The position numbers and the translations under genes were made by a program. 64,000 nt of DNA from Methanosarcina sp. KYL-1 (GTDB lineage Archaea; Halobacteriota; Methanosarcinia; Methanosarcinales; Methanosarcinaceae). The stretch spans positions 1 through 64,000 of the forward strand of contig NZ_VOUA01000007.1 in assembly GCF_024372725.1 (NCBI RefSeq), in the 5' to 3' direction. The notes under the pieces are model-generated. The model saw only the letters and a program-made list of their open reading frames with translations. It did no database searches and was not told the origin of the DNA. This document shows positions 7,477 to 16,526 of the stretch, in pieces; position 1 is the stretch's first letter, and each line of letters begins with the position of its first letter.

Positions 7477-10071
7477 GTGATTGATCATCGAATTATAAGG
7501 ATTCTAGGAGTAGTTTTTGTACTCTTGCTGCTGGTTTCCAGCCTTACGGCGGCAAAAAGTTCCGCTTCCGAAGGTTCGGGTAGTGTAAGCGCAACGCCAG
7601 GGAACGCAGGTGCCAGAATCAGTCAGGCACCTCTGAGTCCCGAATTTGTGGAGTACCAGATGATGAAAAATAAAGGCCTTGAGATTGCCAGGGAAAAAGC
7701 TGTTAACGGCCGTGGATTAGGTCTGGTGCCTTCTCCTGTTTCCCTCTCTTATCCCGGAGTTTTGGCAGGTGATTCAGGTGCAGACCTGTCGGAAGATACG
7801 GTACAGCTTCTTTTTTCAGATTCCTCAGATGGCCTGCCAGCCTACTATGACCTGCGTGAGCTCGGAAGGGTAACTCCTGTCAAAAATCAGGGGCCTCTGG
7901 GCACCTGTTGGGCATTTGCCACTTACGGTTCTCTGGAATCATACCTGGTTTCCGAGCCTGTGCCTGAAGCAAGGGACTTTTCCGAGAACAACATGAATAA
8001 TTTGCTTTCAAGTGCTGCTCCCGAAGGTTTTGATTTTGCCGAAGGCGGCAACCAGTTCATGTCAACCGCTTATTTAGCACGGTGGAGCGGGCCTGTTGCT
8101 GAGAATGACGATCCTTATCTTTCTTCCTCATACTACGCCGGATATCCGGATTATCCTGAACAGAAGCATGTTCAGGAGGTACTTTTCCTTCCCGGGGCCC
8201 AGGGGCCTTCTGCCGATGAGTATATCAAGCAGGCAATTATGGACCGCGGTGCCGTGTATTCAACAATGTACATTTCCAGCAGCTACCTAAATTCGATAAC
8301 AGATGCCTATTACTACAGCGGTAGCGTATCTTCTAACCATGCAATAACAATTGTAGGGTGGGACGACACCTTTTCCAGGGATAACTTCCTGAGTTCTCCT
8401 CCCGGAGACGGGGCTTTTATCGTCAAGAACAGCTGGGGAACTTCCTGGGGTGAAAACGGTTATTTCTACATTTCCTACTATGATTCTCGAATAGGGACTT
8501 CCAATGCGGTATTCACTGCTGAGGCAGTCGATAACTATGACTGTATTTATCAGTATGATCCGCTTGGCTGGACTACGAATGTAGGTTATGGGACCGGTAC
8601 GGCCTGGGGTGCCAACGTATTTACCGCTAATAGTGATGAAGAAATTAAGGCAGTAAGCTTTTACACCACAGACTCTAACACTGCTTATGTACTCTATATC
8701 TACACAGATCCTGAAAACGGTCCCCTTAATCCCTCTGGCCCTGTTTGCTCCGCATCCGGCACAATTTCCGGCCCCGGATACCACACAGTACCGGTAAACG
8801 GAGTTCAGGTCAGGAATGGGCAGAAGTTTTCGGTGGTTGTGAAACTTACAAATCCTGCGGATAGGTATCCTGTGGCTCTTGAAATGCCATTTTCCGGATA
8901 CAGCAGCAAGGCGAGCGCAAATGCCGGTGAAAGCTATCTCAGCAGCAACGGGGTTTCCTGGAGTGACCTAACCTCTCTTTCCGGGTTTGAAGAATCCAAT
9001 ATCTGTATAAAGGCTTTTGCCATTGAAAATTCCATGGAGATGCACGATGTTGCAGTCGCGGGAATAAGTGCACCTTCCAGGGTTGTTATGGGTGACTCAG
9101 CAACTATTGCCGTGACGGTAGAAAACCAGGGAAGCTTTACTGAAACTTTTGACGTCACGCTCTTTTCCGATAATGCAACTCCAGAAAACGGGGATGACGA
9201 CTTAATCATCGGGACGCAAACTGTTTCATCTCTTGAAGCAGGTGCTTCGAAAACTCTCACCTACACCTGGAACACAGGAAACTCAGGTACCGGGAACCAC
9301 ATCCTTACTGCCACAGCAGAGACAGTAGCTGGTGAATCTGAAACCCTGGACAATTCCATGGCAGTCACGGTTTCGGTAGAGGAAGAGCTGCATGATGTTG
9401 CGGTTAAGGCTGTTAGTGCTTCTTCTCAGGTTATTGTCGGGGACCCGGTAGCTGTGAATGTTGTAGTTGAAAACGAAGGAAACCGGGTTGAAACTTTTGA
9501 AGTGATGCTGGTTTCAGACAACGCAACCCCGGATAACGGGAATGACGACTTAATTCTCGGGACGAAAACCGTCACATCTCTTGAATCAGCAGGTTCTGAA
9601 ACGCTTACTTACACCTGGAACACCGAAGGCTCAAATATAGGGGTCCATACCCTTACTGCAACAGCAGGGGCAGTTGCCGGTGAAAACGATCTTTTGGATA
9701 ATTCTGGGTCAACAGCTACTGTTGTAAAGGAGGAGAGTGCCGCTCCGGAAATGTACGTTTCTGACATTTTCTTCAAGAAAACAGGACCACACCTGAAAGC
9801 CATTGTCACTATCAGCGTTGATTCGGACGCTGACAGCATGCCCGAATCTACGGATGCTCCGGCAGGTGGTGCAGAGGTCAGCTTTACTCTTACGTGTCAG
9901 GAGGAACAGAGGGCATATACCGGCATTACCGATTCAAGCGGGGTAGTGGAATTCCAGTGGAAGTCGGCTCCAATGGGGACTTACGTGGCTGAGGTTGTCG
10001 GTATTTCCCTTAATGGGTATGTCTGGAACTCGGCTCTTGACCTGGATAACCCGGACTCCTATACAAAATAA
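7477..10071 (+). CDS. Secreted papain-family (C1) cysteine protease with CARDB repeats
   Basis: This is a secreted protease of about 864 residues. With the GTG start at 7477 (GGGG 8 bases upstream) it has a compact signal peptide with a VVFVLLLLVSS core. An in-frame ATG at 7417 would add 20 residues. The papain domain has the oxyanion Gln and catalytic Cys144 in KNQGPLGTCWAFATYG, His288 in NHAITIVGWDD and Asn318 in VKNSWGTSWGENGYF. Next come a lectin-like beta domain (about 350-525), two CARDB repeats of about 112 residues each (starting near 530 and 645), and a C-terminal Ig-like domain (about 760-864). It converges on the subtilisin-like protease gene, with a shared terminator hairpin between them. 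Confidence 0.92.
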   Translation: MIDHRIIRILGVVFVLLLLVSSLTAAKSSASEGSGSVSATPGNAGARISQAPLSPEFVEYQMMKNKGLEIAREKAVNGRGLGLVPSPVSLSYPGVLAGDSGADLSEDTVQLLFSDSSDGLPAYYDLRELGRVTPVKNQGPLGTCWAFATYGSLESYLVSEPVPEARDFSENNMNNLLSSAAPEGFDFAEGGNQFMSTAYLARWSGPVAENDDPYLSSSYYAGYPDYPEQKHVQEVLFLPGAQGPSADEYIKQAIMDRGAVYSTMYISSSYLNSITDAYYYSGSVSSNHAITIVGWDDTFSRDNFLSSPPGDGAFIVKNSWGTSWGENGYFYISYYDSRIGTSNAVFTAEAVDNYDCIYQYDPLGWTTNVGYGTGTAWGANVFTANSDEEIKAVSFYTTDSNTAYVLYIYTDPENGPLNPSGPVCSASGTISGPGYHTVPVNGVQVRNGQKFSVVVKLTNPADRYPVALEMPFSGYSSKASANAGESYLSSNGVSWSDLTSLSGFEESNICIKAFAIENSMEMHDVAVAGISAPSRVVMGDSATIAVTVENQGSFTETFDVTLFSDNATPENGDDDLIIGTQTVSSLEAGASKTLTYTWNTGNSGTGNHILTATAETVAGESETLDNSMAVTVSVEEELHDVAVKAVSASSQVIVGDPVAVNVVVENEGNRVETFEVMLVSDNATPDNGNDDLILGTKTVTSLESAGSETLTYTWNTEGSNIGVHTLTATAGAVAGENDLLDNSGSTATVVKEESAAPEMYVSDIFFKKTGPHLKAIVTISVDSDADSMPESTDAPAGGAEVSFTLTCQEEQRAYTGITDSSGVVEFQWKSAPMGTYVAEVVGISLNGYVWNSALDLDNPDSYTK

Positions 10072-10112
10072 GTTGATTCCAAGCAGGCTAATAAGTTGAT
10101 TTCAAGCAGGAT
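10067..10112 (+). repeat. 23-bp tandem duplication spanning the protease stop codon
   Basis: Two copies of a 23-bp unit starting AATAAGTTGATT lie at 10067-10089 and 10090-10112, differing at two positions. The first copy contains the TAA stop of the C1 protease, so this is a tandem duplication of the gene's end. Confidence 0.8.
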
Positions 10113-10224
10113 AGAGCTTTTTCAGGCTCAAAATTTTCTTTTTTAAGGCGGTAAATACTTTCTTGAAAACTCCTTAAGCCTTCCATAATTTGCTTGAAAA
10201 CCGATATTTCACCAAAAAAGTAAA

Positions 10225-10249
10225 GTTTGGCCTTTTTAACGGGCCAAAC
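10225..10249. terminator. Bidirectional terminator hairpin between convergent proteases
   Basis: GTTTGGCC (10225-10232) and GGCCAAAC (10242-10249) form a perfect 8-bp stem around a T-rich loop, followed by TTTCTTG. It sits in the 200-bp gap between two genes transcribed toward each other. Confidence 0.6.
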
Positions 10250-10273
10250 ATTTCTTGTATATATTACAGAGGA

Positions 10274-12250
10274 TCAAGGATAGGTCCCTGTCCCGGACAT
10301 GGTGTTTCCGTCCCAGGGGATCGTGTGGCTCATGCCGTTCACGGTAAAGGTAAAAGTCAGTGTCCCGTTTTTGTATTTTACCTCGTCCGAGCGCACGGTC
10401 ACTTTTCCTGTTGCATCTGTTACGGCAGAATCCAGGTCACCGCTTGCCCCGCTCCAGTAGCCTGAGACTGTGGCTCCTTCAACAGGGCTGTTATTGATAT
10501 CCAGGATTGTCACAACAGCAGTTGCGGACACGAAAGTGTTTTTGCCGGATATTCTTGAACTCGTTGTTACACTTACGTCAGCAATGTGGAGGACGTTTCC
10601 GGTAGCTGCTTCCGTGACTTCCACGGTAGCTGCGTCAGTGTCAACTGCATTCTGGTTGTCCGTTACCGTCAGGGTCACGTTATAGGTCCCGGCGATGGAA
10701 TAGATATGCTCCGGAGTAACCCCGGAACCTGTACTGCCGTCCCCGAAATCCCATTCATACGTAACAATGCTCCCGTCCGTGTCATATGAAGCTGAGCCGT
10801 CAAAGCTTACTGCAGTTCCTTCGCTTCCTGTATACGGGCCCCCTGCTTCAGCCACGGGGGGGGTGTTTGGGATCGGAACGTAGTCCAGGGCAGCTTTTGC
10901 ATCGACTATCCCATATCCGTATTCCGGGTCCCAGCCTGCAGTGCCCATGTCCCTTGCGGTTGCTTCTATCGCAGTCCTTACAGAATCAGGTCCTTCTTTC
11001 CCGCTGGCTATCAGCATGGCTGCAATTGCCGAGACGTGCGGGGTTGCCATGGATGTCCCCTCAAAGAACCAGTATCCAATGACTGTCGGGTCTTTTGTTG
11101 TGGGGTTGAAAGTGTTCTGGAGGATTCCGTCCCCGTACCCGTCGCCGTTCTGGTCTATGTCCACATCTCCCCCGGGAGCCATGACGTCCAGAGCTGATCC
11201 GTAATTGGAATAGTGTGCGCGGCTTCCGTCATATCTTGTGGCTCCTACAGCGATGCATTTTTCGTATGCTGCAGGATAGTTGACTGTTCCCGTCTCATCG
11301 TTTCCTGAGGCAGCTACGGTGGTAACACCGTTGTTGTAGGCGTAGTCAAGAGCAGCATCAAGGGCCGGGCCCGGATAGTATCCCGGTGGGAACCCGAGGC
11401 TCATGCTAATGACCTTTGCTCCGTTGTCGGTTGCGAAATATATGCCATCTATCAACTGCTGAAGGGTCCCGTTTCCGTTTACATCAAGGACTTTTACGGG
11501 CATTATTATGCAGTTGTAGGCCACACCTGCCACGCCTGCGGCGTTGTTCGTGCTCTGGGCCAGGGTGCCTGCCACATGGGTCCCGTGGGAATGGTCATCA
11601 TTGGCATGGTCATCGTTATTGACAAAGTCGTAGCCGGGAATGAAGTTCGTGTTTGCGAGGTCAGGAGCTCTAATATAAGGGCCGTAATTTTCGTATGCCA
11701 CTCCGCTGTCCAGTACCGCAACTATAACTCCTTCTCCACTGGAAACGTCCCATGCAGGTTCAGCATTGATCCCGCCTGTACCGCTTTTGAAGTTCCACTG
11801 GTAAGGTGTGTAATAAGGATCGTTCGGTACCATGAATGCATGTGAAACTGCATTGGGCACGGCATATTCTACATTGGGATTTTTGCTGTAGATCTCTATC
11901 ATTTCTTCAACGGTTTTGCTTTTCGGGACCTTAAGCAGCTTGAATCCTGCATAGGGGCTTTCGTATATTTCCAGGGTCCCTTCCCTGGCATTGATCTCTG
12001 CAACCTTTTTCCCCGTGGCTCCCGGTTTGAACTTTACTATGATTTCACCGGGGACATATTCTGCAGAAGGAACGTTTACATAAAGTTCTTCATAATTTGC
12101 AGTATATACGCTAAGTTCTTCAAGCCCTTCATCCGAACTCTGGAGGTCCAGTGCTGAAACAGGGGCTACCAATCCTGTAAGTGCTAGGAAAATAACCAGC
12201 ACTATCCGTATCTGATCTTTTAATTCGGTTTTCGTCCTCCCACTCTCCAT
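10274..12250 (-). CDS. Secreted subtilisin-family (S8) serine protease with PKD domain
   Basis: This is an extracellular serine protease of 658 residues. A signal peptide (IRIVLVIFLALTGLVAPVSA) ends near residue 34. A propeptide or inhibitor-like domain (about 62-138) starts with VPGEIIVKFKPGATG. The catalytic domain (about 150-455) has Asp181 in AVLDSGVAY, His222 in HSHGTHVAG, the oxyanion Asn317 in AASGND and Ser400 in GTSMATPH. A PKD domain (about 465-550) contains YEWDFGDGSTGSG. A C-terminal Ig-like domain (about 555-658) carries VTDATGKVTVRS, similar in plan to the end of the neighbouring C1 protease. The promoter region 12251-12617 is shared with divergent hisI. Confidence 0.94.
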   Translation of the reverse strand: MESGRTKTELKDQIRIVLVIFLALTGLVAPVSALDLQSSDEGLEELSVYTANYEELYVNVPSAEYVPGEIIVKFKPGATGKKVAEINAREGTLEIYESPYAGFKLLKVPKSKTVEEMIEIYSKNPNVEYAVPNAVSHAFMVPNDPYYTPYQWNFKSGTGGINAEPAWDVSSGEGVIVAVLDSGVAYENYGPYIRAPDLANTNFIPGYDFVNNDDHANDDHSHGTHVAGTLAQSTNNAAGVAGVAYNCIIMPVKVLDVNGNGTLQQLIDGIYFATDNGAKVISMSLGFPPGYYPGPALDAALDYAYNNGVTTVAASGNDETGTVNYPAAYEKCIAVGATRYDGSRAHYSNYGSALDVMAPGGDVDIDQNGDGYGDGILQNTFNPTTKDPTVIGYWFFEGTSMATPHVSAIAAMLIASGKEGPDSVRTAIEATARDMGTAGWDPEYGYGIVDAKAALDYVPIPNTPPVAEAGGPYTGSEGTAVSFDGSASYDTDGSIVTYEWDFGDGSTGSGVTPEHIYSIAGTYNVTLTVTDNQNAVDTDAATVEVTEAATGNVLHIADVSVTTSSRISGKNTFVSATAVVTILDINNSPVEGATVSGYWSGASGDLDSAVTDATGKVTVRSDEVKYKNGTLTFTFTVNGMSHTIPWDGNTMSGTGTYP

Positions 12251-12617
12251 GAGGTTTTATTTGCGGCTATGGAGAATTTTATCTTCTCCCAGCCCTTGTT
12301 TATGGGGTCTGTTTCCTTCATTATGAGGTAATCAAAAAGATCAGGCCCAACTATTATAAACGATTGAAAGCTACTCTATAAAAAAGTTTTGTAATATAAC
12401 TTTAGTTCCTTTAACTCCTATTTTTATACTATTCATTAGTAATTTATATTAAATGTTTTCTATTGATAACTTTTTATTGTTGAAATGAATCTCTTTTCCA
12501 GGCCAACATCTTGTGGAAAAAATTCTTATATTCTTCTATTTTTTTTCCAGTTTGGCAGCCCATTCGGGGAAAAATTATCCCCTTTACTTTTTATACTAGT
12601 CGGGCAATCTATTCCCC
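12251..12617. other. Divergent promoter region, S8 protease / hisI
   Basis: AT-rich gap between two divergent genes, containing TATA-like runs for both directions (for example TTTTTATACTATTC near 12421). The element at 12588-12595 is the best candidate for hisI. No coding sequence is seen. Confidence 0.55.
12588..12595 (+). promoter_or_regulatory. TATA box candidate for hisI
   Basis: TTTTTATA is centred about 26 bp before the hisI ATG at 12618, which suggests an almost leaderless transcript. There is no ribosome-binding site before the ATG, which fits that idea. Confidence 0.45.
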
Positions 12618-12980
12618 ATGATTGACTTTGACACTCTTAAATATGAAAACGGCCTGATCCTGGGGGTTGTCCAGGACCAGGCGAGCAAGGAGGTGCTTAT
12701 GTGCGCCTATATGAATCGGGAAGCTCTTGAAAAGACAGTAGAAACCGGAATTGCTCATTTCTGGAGCCGGAGCAGGAAGAGCTTGTGGAAGAAAGGAGAG
12801 ACCTCGGGGCATTTACAGAAGGTAAAAGAAATCAGGATCGACTGCGACATGGATTCCGTGCTCCTGTTAGTGGAACAGGTGGGCGGGGCATGCCACATGG
12901 GATACAGGTCTTGCTTTTACCGAGACCTTGAGGGAAAGGTTGTCGGGGAGAAGGTTTTTGAGCCGGATGAGGTTTACTGA
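12618..12980 (+). CDS. hisI: Phosphoribosyl-AMP cyclohydrolase
   Basis: This enzyme catalyses the third step of histidine synthesis, opening the adenine ring of phosphoribosyl-AMP in the cytoplasm. At 120 residues it is the stand-alone archaeal form, without the fused HisE domain of many bacteria. The conserved metal-binding region [14 protein letters not shown] and the late [14 protein letters not shown] block, with the zinc cysteines, are both present. The middle block [20 protein letters not shown] is intact. The gene is monocistronic, and the other his gene in the window (hisH at 18936) is separate, typical of scattered his genes in methanogens. Confidence 0.96.
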   Translation: MIDFDTLKYENGLILGVVQDQASKEVLMCAYMNREALEKTVETGIAHFWSRSRKSLWKKGETSGHLQKVKEIRIDCDMDSVLLLVEQVGGACHMGYRSCFYRDLEGKVVGEKVFEPDEVY

Positions 12981-13150
12981 TTTGGACAAATTACTGATTT
13001 TTTTCAAATCTCCTATTTTCATTTTTTTCCAATTCTTTCGCGTTCTTGAACTTTTGTTCGTTTTTTCCTGACTTTCGGGGATTTTTGCCTCCTTTTTCCT
13101 TTCAGCTTCGTTTTAGTACTCCTTTCATCAGAAAAAAAGCCCCAGAAGTT

Positions 13151-13160
13151 TTATTATATA
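13151..13160 (+). promoter_or_regulatory. TATA box for the PIN-domain ATPase
   Basis: TTATTATATA lies about 25-34 bp before the ATG at 13185, so a very short or absent leader is predicted. Confidence 0.5.
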
Positions 13161-13184
13161 CCTTCCGGCTCTATATCCCCTTAT

Positions 13185-15107
13185 ATGGCTGATGAGAAGC
13201 GGACATGGAGGATCGTTCCGGATACTAGCGTGATTATCGATGGGCGGCTTTCTTCCCGGATAAAAAGCGGTGAGTTCAGGGGTGCGGAAGTTATTATTCC
13301 CGAAGCCGTGGTATCGGAACTGGAAGCCCAGGCAAACAAGGGCAAAGATATCGGGTTTAAAGGGCTTGACGAGCTTTCCGAACTTAGAAAGCTGGCAGAC
13401 AGGGAAGAAATCGTCCTGAAATTCAGTGGGGTACAGCCCACCATTGAAGAAATCAAGCTTTCGAAGGAAGGCAGGGTTGATGCCCTTATCAGGAGCACTG
13501 CCCTTGAGGTAGGGGGTCTTTTTTTAACCGAGGACCGGGTCCAGTCTATCATAGCAGGGGCAAAGGGCCTTGATGTGGAGTATGTGCCTCCCAAGGTAGT
13601 GGACCCTTCGGAACTGGGGCCTCTCAAAATCGAACATTTTTTTGCTGATGATACTATGTCCGTGCACCTTAAAAACGGGGTCTCCCCAATGGCCAAGCGG
13701 GGCCCTGTGGGAATGGTGCGCTATGTCAGGATAAGGGATGAGCCTATTACATACCCAGAGCTTTCCAGAATCTCAAAGGAACTTCTCGAAAGGGCAAGGG
13801 TCGATCCGGAGTCTTTCATCGAGATGTCTTCTGACGGGGCTACGGTCCTGCAGATCCGGAATATGAGGATTGCAATCACACACCAGCCTTTTTCCGATGA
13901 CATGGAGATTACGGCAGTCAGGCCGACTGTAATTGTAGACCTTGAACAGTACCGCCTGAGCGATAAGCTGAAGGAGCGCATCGTAAGCCAGCGGGGTATT
14001 CTTATTGCCGGGCCTCCTGGAGCCGGAAAATCTACCTTTGCGGCCGGGGTTGCCCGCTACCTGAACGAGCGCGGACAGGTTGTCAAGACCATGGAGTCCC
14101 CAAGGGACCTGCAGGTGCCCCCTGAGATTACCCAGTATTCTCCCCTGAATGGGAGGATGGAGGATACCGCAGACCTCCTGCTCCTGGTCAGGCCGGACTA
14201 CACCATTTATGATGAGGTCCGAAAGACCGGGGATTTCCTGATTTTTGCAGACATGCGCCTGGCGGGGGTCGGGATGATAGGGGTCGTGCATGCAACAAGG
14301 GCTGTGGACGCAATCCAGCGCCTGATCGGAAGGGTGGAACTGGGCATAATCCCCCAGGTCGTGGATACGGTAATTTTCATCGACAAAGGAGAGGTTGCAA
14401 AGGTCCTTGTGCTCGCCTTTACGGTTAAGGTACCTCACGGGATGACCGAGCAGGACCTTGCAAGGCCTGTAATTACCATTGCGGATTTCGAAACCGGGAG
14501 GGTCGAGTACGAGATTTACACCTACGGAGAACAGGTCGTTGTCATGCCCATCGGGACTGCCGTAGAAGGCCGGAAACCCGCCTGGAAGCTTGCTGAAGAA
14601 GAGATCAAAAATGTCATAAGCAGGTATGCGAAGGGCCCGGTTGAAGTGGAAGTGACATCGGACAGCAGCGCAATCGTGAAGGTCCGGGACGCGGAGATGC
14701 GCAAGGTTATAGGCAAAGGCGGAAACGTTATCGACCGGATAGAAAGCATGCTTGGGCTCCACATAGACGTCCGGGAACTTGAACATGAACCTTCAAGGCC
14801 TCCGGGAGGCCGAAAGTACGGGGCTGAGGCCGAACCCCCCTCCTTCAAGGCCAGAGCTGCCGGGCCTGAAGCAGGAATCGGTCCTTCTTCTGCCCACCCC
14901 CTCATCGAAATGAACAAGAAACACCTGATCCTTGGGGTCCCAGAACTTGCAGGAAAGGATGTGGAAGTTTATGTCGAAGACGAATACCTCTTCAGCGCGA
15001 CCGTAAGCCGGCATGGGGACGTAAAACTTCGGAGAATTTCGGACCTTGCCTCCGAAATAATGGAGGCCCAGGAAAGAGGAGAAATCATTGAAATCAGGCA
15101 GATCTGA
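13185..15107 (+). CDS. PIN-domain and KH-domain containing ATPase (COG1855 type)
   Basis: This archaeal protein of unknown physiological role has 640 residues and three recognisable parts. A PIN-type RNase domain (about 8-140) starts with VPDTSVIIDGRLSS and has the conserved acidic residues, including D in FLTEDRV. A P-loop ATPase of the type II/IV secretion (VirB11/PilT) superfamily has Walker A GPPGAGKST at about 276-284. A KH RNA-binding domain near 505-535 carries VIGKGGNVIDRI. This combination suggests ATP-driven RNA processing or a toxin-like RNase scaffold, but that is inference. It is monocistronic, with a T-rich tract downstream. Confidence 0.9.
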   Translation: MADEKRTWRIVPDTSVIIDGRLSSRIKSGEFRGAEVIIPEAVVSELEAQANKGKDIGFKGLDELSELRKLADREEIVLKFSGVQPTIEEIKLSKEGRVDALIRSTALEVGGLFLTEDRVQSIIAGAKGLDVEYVPPKVVDPSELGPLKIEHFFADDTMSVHLKNGVSPMAKRGPVGMVRYVRIRDEPITYPELSRISKELLERARVDPESFIEMSSDGATVLQIRNMRIAITHQPFSDDMEITAVRPTVIVDLEQYRLSDKLKERIVSQRGILIAGPPGAGKSTFAAGVARYLNERGQVVKTMESPRDLQVPPEITQYSPLNGRMEDTADLLLLVRPDYTIYDEVRKTGDFLIFADMRLAGVGMIGVVHATRAVDAIQRLIGRVELGIIPQVVDTVIFIDKGEVAKVLVLAFTVKVPHGMTEQDLARPVITIADFETGRVEYEIYTYGEQVVVMPIGTAVEGRKPAWKLAEEEIKNVISRYAKGPVEVEVTSDSSAIVKVRDAEMRKVIGKGGNVIDRIESMLGLHIDVRELEHEPSRPPGGRKYGAEAEPPSFKARAAGPEAGIGPSSAHPLIEMNKKHLILGVPELAGKDVEVYVEDEYLFSATVSRHGDVKLRRISDLASEIMEAQERGEIIEIRQI

Positions 15108-15109
15108 TC

Positions 15110-15245
15110 TGCTGCATTCCTTTTTGTTTTTCCCTTTTATCCGGCTCCATTTCATTTTTTTCTCTTCCCGGCCCCCATTTCATCTTTTTCCTTTTCCTGG
15201 AATACCTTTCTTTATTTTGTTTATCTCTTTTAATTTTCTAACAAT
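15110..15245 (+). terminator. Pyrimidine-rich terminator region
   Basis: Multiple T5-T6 tracts within a C/T-rich stretch directly follow the PIN-ATPase stop codon. Archaeal termination commonly uses such oligo-T runs without a hairpin. Exact sites cannot be set. Confidence 0.4.
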
Positions 15246-15316
15246 CAGTCCAAAAATTTATATCGTGTGACTGCCTGAATCCATATAAGATATTTTCAAT
15301 GGGGGACGTGGTTTAA

Positions 15317-16180
15317 TTGGGTAAAATCAATAAGGGAGAGCCAGAATTCAGGGAAGACCTTCAGGGAAGAATTGAGGTTTTTGACCAGAGCATCCGGAGT
15401 TTTGAGAAGCGTCTCAGGGCAGTTGAACGCCGCCTGTCGCTGGAAGAGCCTCCTGCGCCGGGGGCAGGGTCTGACTTTCCCGGCCGGCTTGCCGGATCTT
15501 TTCAGAATGGGATCCCCGGGGAATTTGCAGGCGAGACAGCTGTTTCTCCACAGGGCCCTTCCGTTTTCCCGGCTGATTCATTTCCTCTTTCCGGGAGTTC
15601 TTTTCTTTCCAGTTCCGTTTCCTCCCTTTCGGAAGGGGATGCTTCGAATCTTGCTTTCAGCACCATGGTTTCTTCTGCAGGGGCTTCGGGTTCCTCTGTG
15701 GTTTTTTTGAATTCCTCGTCCGAAGTCTCCGCAGGCACTGAAAAAATAAAAGAGCTCAATGCCCTGTTTTCCAGTTTTTCCGAAAGCCTCAATTCCCTTC
15801 AGGAAGCCGTTTCCGAGCTTTCGGATTTTGTACATGACAGCCTGCAGCCTGAAATCGAAAGGCTAGGTGAGGAAGTAGAGGGGGTAAAAAAAGAAGAAAC
15901 TGCGGTAAAGGAGTCTGCAGCAAGACTCAAAACCCGGATTGAAGCTGCCGAAAACCAGAACAGGTTCACCCTCGGTTCAATCAAGGTTCCCGTGGAAGTC
16001 TCGGGGGTTGCAGGGGCTTCGGTCCTTTTCCTTACAGGTGTTCTGGTCTGGTCGGGCCGCTGGGATGTCATAAGGTCTCCTTATTTCTCGATGGGGCTTG
16101 CGTTTTTGATGGCTGCAGCTGTGTTCTTGAAGTTTTACATGGTTAACCGGAAGCAAAAATCGATGGCAGTTCAGGAGTAA
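15317..16180 (+). CDS. Hypothetical coiled-coil membrane protein
   Basis: I do not recognise this 287-residue protein. It starts with TTG because the only nearby ATG (15299) hits a stop after five codons. Residues about 10-45 form a charged helix (DQSIRSFEKRLRAVERRLSL). A Ser/Gly/Pro-rich low-complexity region follows (about 50-140). Residues about 140-215 form a coiled coil (ELNALFSSFSESLNSLQEAV and onward). Two transmembrane segments close the protein (about 225-245 and 255-275), with a basic C-terminal tail, so the bulk is probably on one side of the membrane as a tether. No neighbour indicates a role. Confidence 0.75.
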   Translation: MGKINKGEPEFREDLQGRIEVFDQSIRSFEKRLRAVERRLSLEEPPAPGAGSDFPGRLAGSFQNGIPGEFAGETAVSPQGPSVFPADSFPLSGSSFLSSSVSSLSEGDASNLAFSTMVSSAGASGSSVVFLNSSSEVSAGTEKIKELNALFSSFSESLNSLQEAVSELSDFVHDSLQPEIERLGEEVEGVKKEETAVKESAARLKTRIEAAENQNRFTLGSIKVPVEVSGVAGASVLFLTGVLVWSGRWDVIRSPYFSMGLAFLMAAAVFLKFYMVNRKQKSMAVQE

Positions 16181-16526
16181 GACCGTGAATACAAAAAGTG
16201 GCAGGCATGTAGTAAGCCGAAGTCTGCAATAAGATAAAACTCCTCTCTTGGAATAGCTTGCAAGTGCTGCAAACAGGACAGTTTATGCAGTGTTACGGAA
16301 ACCCAAACTTTTTATGCCCCGTGAACTCTGCTTTTCTGTCCCTGCCTTTCTAATTCCCGGTAATCTCTGATGCCATGGGACGGAAAAGTCTCTGATCTAA
16401 AAAATTAAACATGATACCCGATGATCAAGTCTCTCTTTTAATCCTCCTTTTCTCTAATGAGGCCAATCCAAACACATTTTTTATATATGACTACTCTCAT
16501 TTATTTAAGCTATCTTACCCCTCCTG
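16181..16526. other. Gene-free region before the LysE-type gene
   Basis: Spacer between two plus-strand genes. It contains the TATA element at 16479-16488. A GTG-start ORF in this region was not supported. Nothing else is seen. Confidence 0.55.
16479..16488 (+). promoter_or_regulatory. TATA box candidate for the LysE-type exporter
   Basis: TTTTATATAT lies about 40 bp before the GTG at 16527, giving a leader of roughly 15-20 nt. Confidence 0.45.

Noticed and set aside
13773-14786. 337-codon frame antisense to the PIN-ATPase
   Set aside because: Shadow of a GC-rich gene with strong codon bias, with no domain or start signal.
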